Shown: piece by piece, positions 1-5,151 of the stretch
How positions within the stretch are numbered: position 1 is the first letter of the stretch
Layout of the letters: each line of letters opens with the position of its first letter
From: Chelydra serpentina
Lineage: Eukaryota > Chordata > Testudines > Chelydridae
Direction: 5' to 3'
Assembly: GCA_037349315.1 (NCBI GenBank)
Contig: JBAIAC010000132.1
Coordinates: 1,488,001-1,552,000, forward strand
DNA: 64,000 nt
Translations under genes and position numbers: made by a program
The notes under the pieces: generated by a model
Seen by the model: the letters and a program-made list of their open reading frames with translations, nothing else
Told to the model about the DNA's origin: nothing
Databases searched by the model: none

Positions 1-11
1 AAAAAAGAACT

Positions 12-263
12 TTGTTGGACTGACCGCCTGTGGGAAGCACGGACACGCCAAGGGCTAGAAGCAGGGAAGAAGAGACCAAAGGAGCCAGTGGAACCTCGGC
101 TTGAGTCAAGAGAAGACACAGGCATCAAGTGTCTTCTTAGAGCAGCCGACAGAATAGGCCTGTCATGAAAAGATGGGAAAACAGCCCCAGTAACAGATAA
201 AGACACTGCTTCAACACAGGCTAAGGAAAAATTACAGAGTGCTCCAAAGAACACTTCCTGAGA
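12..263. other. Unrecognised stretch between CR1 end and U1 3' box
   Basis: No gene or repeat recognised. Unit 1 has gaagcacggacac where most units have gaagcgcggacac and units 10 and 12 have gaagcgcagaaac. Confidence 0.5.
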
Positions 264-283
264 TCTTGCTTTCTTTCCACAAC
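264..283 (-). terminator. U1 3' box
   Basis: On the minus strand gttgtggaaagaaagcaaga starts 8 bases past the U1 3' end. It resembles the vertebrate 3' box GTTTN(0-3)AAARNNAGA that directs Integrator cleavage. It is conserved in all units seen. Confidence 0.6.
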
Positions 284-290
284 TGCGCAC

Positions 291-454
291 CAGGGGAAAG
301 CGCGAACGCAGTCCCCCACTACCACAAATTCTGCAGTTGAGTTTCCCACATTTGGGGAAATCACAGAGGTCAGCACACCCGCAGTGCAATGGATGAGCCT
401 CACGCTGGGAAAACCACCTTGCTGATCATGGTATCTCCCCTGCCAGGTAAGTAT
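291..454 (-). ncRNA. RNU1: U1 spliceosomal snRNA gene, unit 1
   Basis: Read on the minus strand from 454 to 291 this is a complete 164-nt U1 snRNA, the RNA of the U1 snRNP that base-pairs with 5' splice sites. It starts AUACUUACCUGGC, with the splice-site recognition sequence ACUUACCUG intact. It keeps stem-loop I (ACCAU...GUGGU), the stem-loop II U1A core AUUGCAC, stem-loop III, the Sm site AAUUUGUGG, the UUCG-capped stem-loop IV and the 3' end CUUUCCCCUG. Against human U1 as I remember it, 11 positions differ: 33, 34, 51, 53, 60, 73, 77, 88, 92, 117 and 124. C92U with G117A keeps a base pair in stem III. C33G/G34C alters the U1-70K loop, and G51C with C88U leaves a mismatch in lower stem II. 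PSE, DSE and 3' box are correctly placed and there is no TATA-like run near -25, so transcription by Pol II is expected. It could be a functional variant U1 or a homogenised pseudogene. Confidence 0.96.
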
Positions 455-497
455 AAGTCCCCACCGCTCAGCCGCCGCCTGCCCTCGCTCGCCCAAC

Positions 498-515
498 ACT
501 CTCAACCCACGGTGG
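498..515 (-). promoter_or_regulatory. U1 proximal sequence element (PSE)
   Basis: On the minus strand ccaccgtgggttgagagt lies 44-61 bases upstream of the U1 start, where SNAPc binds in vertebrate snRNA genes. It resembles the U1-type PSE core ACCGTG followed by a purine-rich end. The same sequence is found at the same offset in every unit that has a U1 gene. Confidence 0.75.
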
Positions 516-643
516 GGAACGCCCCAGCCAGCCTCCCTCGCCCCACCCCCACTACCACGAGCTGCCCCGTCCTGGCCCCTGGGCCACACTCTTCTCCACA
601 CCCAGCCCCAGGTGCCCGATTCCCGCCCTGCTCGGTAGCCTGC

Positions 644-654
644 TCCCACAATGC
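644..654 (+). promoter_or_regulatory. U1 distal element, SPH/ZNF143-like site
   Basis: tcccacaatgc agrees with the SPH core TCCCAGMATGC at ten of eleven positions and lies 190-200 bases upstream of U1. SPH next to an octamer is typical of snRNA enhancers. Confidence 0.5.
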
Positions 655-671
655 TCTGCTCGCACACATAA

Positions 672-679
672 CTGCAAAC
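672..679 (+). promoter_or_regulatory. U1 distal element, octamer-like site
   Basis: ctgcaaac matches six of eight bases of the Oct-1 octamer ATGCAAAT and sits 218-225 bases upstream of the U1 start, the usual DSE distance. The base context varies between units (taactgcaaac or tatctgcaaac). Confidence 0.55.
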
Positions 680-693
680 GTGCTCACGCGGCA

Positions 694-703
694 CCGCCCC
701 TCC
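694..703 (+). promoter_or_regulatory. GC box in the U1 distal region
   Basis: ccgcccctcc, a Sp1-type GC box, about 240 bases upstream of U1 and just outside the octamer-like site. Confidence 0.4.
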
Positions 704-711
704 GGAAACAG

Positions 712-741
712 AGAAAACATGGGGATTCGTTATTCTAATTC
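712..741 (+). repeat. 30-bp inverted repeat, left arm
   Basis: agaaaacatggggattcgtt plus the next ten bases is the exact reverse complement of 1453-1482. It lies between the U1 distal enhancer and the hAT element and ends on the first base of the hAT. Confidence 0.9.
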
Positions 742-1033
742 AGGGATAGGCAACCTATGGCACGCGTGCCAAAGGCGGCACGCGAGCTGATTTTCAGTGG
801 CGCTCACACCGGTCCAGGGGGCTCTGCATTTTAATTTAATTTTAAATGAAGCTTCTTAAACATTTTAAAAACCTTATTTACTTTATATACAACAATAGTT
901 TAGTTCTATATTTTAGACTTATAGAAAGAGAGCTTCTGAAAACGTTAAAATGCATTACTGGCACGCAAAACCTTAAATTAGACTGAATAAATGAAGACTC
1001 GGAACACCACTTCTGAAAGGTTGCCGACCCCTG
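741..1033. mobile_element. Short non-autonomous hAT-type DNA transposon
   Basis: The ends are imperfect terminal inverted repeats, cagggataggcaacct at the left and aggttgccgacccctg at the right. The AT-rich inside contains a run I remember from a hAT family common in turtles and crocodilians (taatttaattttaaatgaag, then acattttaaaaaccttattt). There is no transposase. The flanking 8-bp blocks ttctaatt and ctttagat agree at only four positions, so any target duplication has decayed. It starts about 287 bases upstream of U1, just outside the distal enhancer. Other copies: 5438-5730, 10126-10418, 14820-15112, 19518-19810, 24214-24506, 31191-31483, 35887-36179, 40584-40876, 45280-45572, 49977-50269, 54673-54965, 59372-59664. 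Unit 7 lacks it. Confidence 0.8.
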
Positions 1034-1041
1034 CTTTAGAT

Positions 1042-1452
1042 TGTATAATTTGGGTGTCTTTCTCTCGTGGTCTCCATGGAGAGGAATATTTAGGAATTTC
1101 TCCTTTTCGGGGGGGGGTTCATTTCAGTGAGGTTGTTACCTCTCCTTTAACAACAGCAACACCTTCTGGTTGGACTTTGCTGCTCAAACTTCTCTGGAAG
1201 GCTGAAGCTTAAATTGTAAAAAACCAGAGCTTTGGAAAATATGGTTTATATATGTAGAGCTTGATGTGTTAGCGAGATGTTTTTCCAGCAGGGGACTATT
1301 TTGTGATCTCTGTTCCTCTTGCTCTTTGGTTTCATAAGTTTTTGGTGTTAGTGATTAGCTGAGGCAAGGCTTGCGTAATGTCGAAAATAACTTTCAGATA
1401 TATTTTCAAGTTCCTTTGTTTTCCCCATGCATGATTGCATTTCCAAAGAAAG
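1042..1452. other. Unrecognised stretch between hAT and inverted-repeat arm
   Basis: Contains the poly-G tract. Otherwise AT-rich with no recognised RNA, promoter or transposon sequence. Short open frames here change with the G-run length, so they are not genes. Confidence 0.5.
1109..1117 (+). repeat. Poly-G tract of variable length
   Basis: After ccttttc the G run is 9 in units 1 and 3, 10 in units 2 and 14, 11 in units 5, 6, 8, 9, 10 and 12, and 13 in unit 4. In units 11 and 13 it is interrupted as three G, one A and seven G. Confidence 0.9.
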
Positions 1453-1482
1453 GAATTAGAATAACGAATCCCCATGTTTTCT
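1453..1482 (-). repeat. 30-bp inverted repeat, right arm
   Basis: Perfect match to the left arm in inverted orientation, 711 bases further on. Units 11 and 13 carry one mismatch (gaattaaaat). The duplication joint in the composite unit falls inside this arm. Confidence 0.9.
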
Positions 1483-1597
1483 GTGTTCATATTTAATGGT
1501 ACAAAAAGGGTATTCATACTGGCCTACCCAGTTATTCTAAATGACCACATGCAGCAGAGCTCATTAACAATGAATTCTTTCACCCCATGATTTCCCG

Positions 1598-1846
1598 TGA
1601 GAAGGCCACAGTGGCTCAGACTAATGGTCCATCTAGCCCAGTATTGTGTCTCTGACCTTGGCCACTACAAGAACGTCTGGTGGAGTGTACAGCACAGGAC
1701 CATTTGGAGTGATCCACCCTCATCTTCCACTCCTGCTCTCTGTGTAGTCAGAGATTTAGGGCTTGCCTCGAGCATGGGATTGCATCACTGACCAACTTCC
1801 CCAATGACTCTTGGTGGACCTAGTCTCTATTAACTTCTCTCATTCT
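1598..1846 (-). mobile_element. Inverted, diverged CR1 3' tail
   Basis: Read on the plus strand this is the reverse of the turtle CR1 end: ggctcagactaatggtcc and atctagcccagtat, later gtgatccaccct, ttggtggacctagtct and attaacttctct. These match, with many changes, the tail that ends in a reverse-complemented tctagttctttt. Present in all units at about +1597 from the unit start, and in unit 7 soon after the joint (27353 onward). Confidence 0.7.
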
Positions 1847-2293
1847 CGGTGGAAGCCAGGTATACTTGTAGCCCTCACAGCATACACGGCAAGGAGTTCT
1901 GCACGTTCATTTTGTCACCCCCACCACCTTTACTGTATTGGGCAAAAAGGGTAAATAACACTTTGCTCTTCACTTTAGCCACGTCATTCATGGTTTGACA
2001 GACCTCTCTCATCGTGGTTCTCAACCTTTTTTTCACCGGGGCCCCTAAAATGAAACAAACAGCCCTGCGGTTCCCCAACCGGAGGTGAAGCGGAGGGGGA
2101 GAAGCACACGGGGTCACCTGCCCCCCACGTTCTGCCCTCCATTTTGCCATGCTCCCTGAAATGCTAATGTAACAGGGCAGAGCAGTGTCGCCTTGGCTAG
2201 CTGCTGCCTGCTCGTGGAGTCAGTGGCTGTGAGGCAACCCTCACTGATGGCAGGGGGAGATTTCTCTTGTGCCGTGATACTTCCGTTTGTTCT

Positions 2294-2314
2294 TGTTGTT
2301 GTTGTTGTTGTTGG
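2294..2314 (+). repeat. (TTG)n microsatellite
   Basis: Seven TTG steps in units 1, 2, 13 and 14; six in units 3 to 12. Confidence 0.9.
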
Positions 2315-2316
2315 GC

Positions 2317-2369
2317 CCCTCCTCTCCCCTCCTCTTCCCTCCCCTTTCCTTCCCTTCCTCCACCCCCCG
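2317..2369 (+). repeat. Homopyrimidine tract
   Basis: About 50 bases of C and T with a single A near the end (cctcctctcccctcctcttc and onward to ccaccccccg). Mirror-like purine/pyrimidine strands of this length can form triplex DNA. Unit 2 lacks 10 bases here, and units 6 and 7 alone have ccttcctttcc. Confidence 0.75.
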
Positions 2370-2542
2370 CAAAGGAGGCAGGCAGGCTTGGTGGCCCGCT
2401 GAAGTGAGTCGGAGGTGGGTCAAGCCCAGGTTTCTTTTGGCAGACGCCCGGTTGAGAACCGGTGCCGTACCGTATCCCTCCCTAGTCATCTCTTGTCAAA
2501 ACTGACCAGTGTCTGTAGTCTCGCCTCATACTTTGGAAGTCT

Positions 2543-2632
2543 GCTATTTACCCCTTTCCACTGTGAAAACTGACTATTTATTGCCACCCTTTGTTTCCTA
2601 GCTGCTAACCGGTTACTGATCCATGAGAGGGC
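2543..2632 (-). mobile_element. CR1 reverse-transcriptase fragment, antisense
   Basis: The minus strand encodes ALSWISNRLAARKQR followed by VAINSQFSQWKGVNS, close to the CR1 reverse-transcriptase region LSWIxNWLKxRKQRVxINxQFSEW. It lies in an open frame (2486-2737) that is otherwise unrecognised. With the inverted tail at 1598-1846 it may belong to one antisense CR1 with an internal deletion and a later hAT insertion. Present in every unit. Confidence 0.75.
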
Positions 2633-2798
2633 TGAAGCCAGCTCGTGACTGTGAGCGCCAACCGCAGGGCAGACGGTTAAGAAGCAGGGCACAATCCGTC
2701 CAAGTTGGTTGTGTGTTCTAGATTCAGATTTCGCCACGTGTCGGATTATGGATTATGTGCCTTTGATGACTTTTTACACCAAATTTGCTATTTGGGGA

Positions 2799-2816
2799 TC
2801 ACTTAAGCATTATGTG
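2799..2816 (+). promoter_or_regulatory. Degenerate PSE-like site of U2-B
   Basis: tcacttaagcattatgtg sits 39-56 bases upstream of the inferred U2-B start. Only the TCAC end and the spacing fit a PSE, so this may be chance. Confidence 0.25.
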
Positions 2817-2854
2817 CAGACGACTGGAAATGTTTTTATTAAGCTGTATTTTAG

Positions 2855-3041
2855 ATCATTTTAACATTAGCTTGACTCAAAATTTTAAATCTGTTCTTAT
2901 GGCTTTAATAACTGATACTTCCTCTATCTGAGGACTATCTATTAAACTGATTTTTGGAATAGGGAGATGGAATGGCAGCTTTCTCCATCCACTGCACACA
3001 TCGCCGTTATTGCAGTACTGGACCTCCAGGAACGGTGGACC
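2855..3041 (+). pseudogene. U2 snRNA relic (U2-B), unit 1
   Basis: From about 2888 this follows U2 closely: AUCUGUUCUUAU, stem-loop IIa CCUCUAUCUGAGGAC, Sm site AUUUUUGG, GGGAGAUGGAAU, loop UUAUUGCAGUACU and CCUCCAGGAACGGUG. The first ~33 nt are only weakly recognisable (atcattttaac, agcttgactcaa), and where GUAGUA should be the sequence is TTTTAA, so it cannot pair with branch sites in the normal way. The 5' end at 2855 is therefore approximate. The 3' flank (tgtggggagaat...gaagagcagcgaaga) is homologous to the flank of U2-A, so the two arose by duplication including flanks. A weak PSE-like site is upstream and I see no octamer. Probably a pseudogene, although its 3' half is closer to canonical U2 than that of U2-A. 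Confidence 0.85.
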
Positions 3042-3090
3042 TACCTGTGGGGAGAATATCATGGCTGAAGAGCAGCGAAGAAACGTGGTG

Positions 3091-3485
3091 TTGTCTGTGT
3101 TAACATTTGGTTTGTACTAAGAGTACGGTTTTGAGTCATTTGTAACTCTTTGGTTAGTTATTAGGAAGATCTTATTAGTAGGCCTCTGAGTTGAAAGGCT
3201 GCTCTTGCAGATTTTACTTTGTCATTGCTCGTAGGTCAGTTAAACAGCTGCTTTCTTAGTCTATTCTGTGTCGGTTCTTAAACCGCTCTCCTTAGTACAC
3301 CGTCCGGAATTGATTGCACGGTTTGGATCATTCTTTCCCTCGTCTCCCCACAGAAAAGAAATTTTCCATCCCTTTCCCGTTGGGAAAACGCCACCGTTTT
3401 AACTTAGGAAACAGTCTCGGTAAATCTTTTGCCCAGACCAGGGATAGTTCACAGGAGCAGAAGAGGAGGAAGGTTGCGGCCCTTT
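3091..3485. other. Unrecognised stretch between U2-B and the U2-A upstream region
   Basis: No snRNA, transposon or coding sequence recognised. It holds the useful marker gatcttattag or gatcttagtag (near 3170), the second form in units 3, 5, 8, 10 and 13. Confidence 0.5.
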
Positions 3486-3570
3486 GAGTCAGATTCATAG
3501 CGTTTAAGGCCAGAAGGAGCCAGCCGATCACCTCAGAGGGACTGAGGTGCACCAATGCCCGAGGCCCTGC
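3486..3570 (+). mobile_element. Possible CR1-type 3' fragment
   Basis: gagtcagattcatagcg, aaggccagaaggagcc and gatcacctc resemble a common turtle repeat (GATTCATAGATTC...AAGGCCAGAAGGGACC...GATCATCTAG). It is short and diverged. It contains the base that separates units with cctcagaggg from those with cctcagcggg. Confidence 0.45.
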
Positions 3571-3736
3571 AATGGCAAGGAGTTGAGTTGATGCAATTGA
3601 CTGTATGTTTGAGATAGTTCTGTGGGAAGGAGCAGAAAAGAGCATTGGGGCTGCGGTCTAGCGCTTGCACAGGCTTTCGGTGCCCTGTTCTGCTGTAAGA
3701 GTGAACACTGAGAGATTGCTGGTCACAGGTGGGTTT

Positions 3737-3744
3737 GTGCAAAT
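3737..3744 (+). promoter_or_regulatory. U2-A distal element, octamer
   Basis: gtgcaaat matches the octamer ATGCAAAT at seven of eight bases, 202-209 bases upstream of U2-A. The duplication joint of the composite unit falls just 3' of this site (octamer 27211-27218, joint 27225-27227), so unit 6 keeps an octamer with no U2-A behind it. Confidence 0.65.
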
Positions 3745-3887
3745 TAGGAGTGTCCAGGGAACTGCCTTTGAACAGAATTGTGTGTTAAGGGTTCTTGCTT
3801 TGAATTCTTCCACTGGAGTCATTTCGGGGAAGTGATCCTCACTTAGCGTTACCCAGTGATGGTGTTTGTTACGTGTCTCGGAGCTCG

Positions 3888-3905
3888 TCACGGTGAGGTA
3901 GAAAG
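3888..3905 (+). promoter_or_regulatory. U2-A proximal sequence element (PSE)
   Basis: tcacggtgaggtagaaag lies 41-58 bases upstream of the U2-A start. It fits the PSE pattern TCACNNTNA...AAAG. It is unchanged in the copies I checked. Confidence 0.75.
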
Positions 3906-3945
3906 CGTTGGGGGCAGGGGTGTGCGTGCGTCACAGAGTCTCCGC

Positions 3946-4134
3946 ATCGCTTCTCGGCTCCTCGGAGCTCAGATCAAGTGTAGTATCTGTTCTTATCAGT
4001 TTAATATCTGGTAGGTCCTTTAGTTGAGGACTGTATATTAAATGGATTTTTGAAACAGGGGGATGGAAGAGGAGCTTGCTCGCTCCACCCTATGCATCAA
4101 CCTGGTATTGCAGTGTCTCCAGGACCGGTGCGTC
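3946..4134 (+). ncRNA. RNU2: U2 snRNA gene (U2-A), unit 1
   Basis: A near full-length U2 snRNA (about 189 nt), the RNA of the U2 snRNP that pairs with intron branch sites and with U6. It starts AUCGCUUCUCGGC. After stem-loop I it keeps a 35-nt stretch identical to human U2 as I remember it, including branch-site sequence GUAGUA. Stem IIa pairs GUCCU/AGGAC, the Sm site is AUUUUUGA (canonical AUUUUUGG) and stem IV pairs CCUGG/CCAGG. Stem-loop I is two bases longer and rebuilt as GCUC-CUCG-GAGC. The loop IV site for U2B'' and A' reads AUUGCAGUGUC instead of AUUGCAGUACC, and loop IIa is UUAGUUG instead of CUAUCCG. PSE, octamer and 3' box are in place. Intact stems and promoter favour a functional variant; the loop changes leave a pseudogene possible. 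Confidence 0.92.
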
Positions 4135-4156
4135 TCCTTTTGGGGAGAATGTTCTG

Positions 4157-4171
4157 GTTAGAAAAGCAGGA
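4157..4171 (+). terminator. U2-A 3' box
   Basis: gttagaaaagcagga begins 23 bases past the U2-A 3' end and resembles GTTTN(0-3)AAARNNAGA. Units 3, 9 and 11 carry single-base variants inside or beside it. Confidence 0.55.
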
Positions 4172-4325
4172 AGAGTTTTACGGTGATGATGCTTCTTTAA
4201 AGCAGATTTTTTTCAAGTAGTTGAAAAATCTGAGTTCTTTAGCTAGCGCTTTGGCTTCTTTATGATAAAATACCGTTACGATGTCTTGGGAGCATTTTGT
4301 GAGTCTATAACAGTGAGGTTCTTTC

Positions 4326-4708
4326 TTGCCCCATCTCAGAAAAAGATAGATTAGAATTGGAAAGACTCAGAAAAAAGGGGCAACAAAACGATGAGGGGAT
4401 ATGGGACTGCGTCTGTATAAGAAGAGATTAATCAGATTGGGACTTTTCAGCTGGGAAAAGGGACGACTAAAGGGGGATACGATGGAGGTCTATAAAATCA
4501 TGACTGGTGTGGAGAAAGTAAATAAAGAAGTGTTATTGACTCCTTCTCATAACACAAGGTCTAGGGGTCACCAAATGAAATTAATAGGTAGCAGGTTTAA
4601 AACAAACAAACGGAAGTGTTTCTTCCCACAACACACAGTCAACCTGTGGAACTCTTTGCCAGAGGATGTTCTGTAGGCCAAGACTATAACAGGGTTCAAA
4701 AAAGAACT
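4326..4708 (+). mobile_element. CR1 LINE fragment, end of ORF2 and start of 3' tail
   Basis: The plus strand encodes a stretch typical of the C-terminus of CR1 ORF2: [39 protein letters not shown] and [14 protein letters not shown] (open frame 4401-4676). Past the stop the DNA runs as gccaagactataacagggtt and caaaaaagaact, as I recall for turtle CR1, then leaves the consensus after agaact. The element is a 5'-truncated, inactive piece lying between U2-A and the next U1. Other copies: 9014-9396, 13708-14090, 18406-18788, 23102-23484, 30079-30461, 34775-35157, 39471-39854, 44168-44550, 48864-49247, 53561-53943, 58260-58642, 62950-63332. Units 9 and 11 have a one-base insertion (cacaagaacacag) that shifts the frame near its end. 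Confidence 0.88.
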
Positions 4709-4987
4709 TTGTTGGACTGACCGCCTGTGGGAAGCGCGGACACGCCAAGGGCTAGAAGCAGGGAAGAAGAGACCAAAGGAGCCAGTGGAACCTCGGCTTG
4801 AGTCAAGAGAAGACACAGGCATCAAGTGTCTTCTTAGAGCAGCAGACAGAATAGGACTGTCATGAAAAGATGGGAAAACAGCCCCAGTAACAGATAAAGA
4901 CACTGCTTCAACACAGGCTAAGGAAAAATTACAGAGTGCTCCAAAGAACACTTCCTGAGATCTTGCTTTCTTTCCACAACTGCGCAC

Positions 4988-5151
4988 CAGGGGAAAGCGC
5001 GAACGCAGTCCCCCCCTACCACAAATTCTGCAGTTGAGTTTCCCACATTTGGGGAAATCACAGAGGTCAGCACACCCGCAGTGCAATGGATGAACCTCAC
5101 GCTGGGAAAACCACCTTGCTGATCATGGTATCTCCCCTGCCAGGTAAGTAT
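4988..5151 (-). ncRNA. RNU1: U1 snRNA gene, unit 2 (C58U, U137G allele)
   Basis: Full length. It differs from the unit-1 gene by C58U in stem II (a C-G pair becomes a wobble) and U137G just before stem-loop IV, giving seven G in a row. The same pair of changes is found only in unit 14. Confidence 0.96.

Larger units (their letters stand above)
2013..2464. mobile_element. hAT-like element with ggttctcaacc ends
   Basis: It opens with cgtggttctcaaccttttt and closes with cccggttgagaaccggtg, giving an 11-bp perfect terminal inverted repeat (ggttctcaacc). The left end followed by accggggcccctaaaatg resembles vertebrate hAT-type elements starting CAGTGGTTCTCAACC. I see no 8-bp target duplication and no transposase. 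The TTG repeat and pyrimidine tract lie inside. Unit 14 has lost 8 bases and unit 2 has lost 10 bases within it. Confidence 0.55.
1..4697. repeat. Array unit 1 (reference unit, 4697 bp)
   Basis: Order along the plus strand: end of CR1 (1-11), unrecognised (12-263), U1 3' box (264-283), U1 gene on minus (291-454), U1 PSE (498-515), SPH and octamer (644-679), inverted-repeat arm (712-741), hAT (741-1033), poly-G tract (1109-1117), second inverted-repeat arm (1453-1482), inverted CR1 tail (1598-1846), hAT-like element with TTG repeat and pyrimidine tract (2013-2464), inverted CR1 reverse-transcriptase piece (2543-2632), U2-B (2855-3041), CR1-like piece (3486-3570), U2-A octamer, PSE and gene (3737-4134), and CR1 ORF2 end (4326 onward). 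Confidence 0.97.

Noticed and set aside
221..694. Recurring 157-aa minus-strand open frame (and the 172-aa frame at 4568-5086) with cysteine-rich, zinc-knuckle-like text
   Set aside because: Both run through the U1 snRNA gene, its 3' flank or promoter. The apparent conservation is that of the RNA and of unit homogenisation. The cysteine pattern comes from U1 stem sequence.
389..790. Recurring 133-aa plus-strand open frame
   Set aside because: Antisense to U1 and its GC-rich promoter, running into the hAT end. There is no coding signature and the frame is open only because the promoter is GC-rich.
1060..1100. Possible U5-like sequence (catggagaggaat)
   Set aside because: About ten bases resemble U5 (GTGGAGAGGAA), but there is no U5 loop or Sm site around it.
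2193..2505. Leucine/valine- or asparagine-rich small proteins
   Set aside because: These are translations of the TTG repeat and pyrimidine tract. Length changes with microsatellite length.
3328..3891. Conserved 105-, 69- and 77-aa minus-strand frames
   Set aside because: No recognisable domain. They overlap each other and the U2-A distal promoter, and are conserved only as much as the rest of the unit.
4401..4676. 91-aa frame taken as a host gene
   Set aside because: It is the C-terminal end of CR1 ORF2 without the rest of the protein. Units 4 and 7 lose the first start codon and units 9 and 11 are frameshifted.
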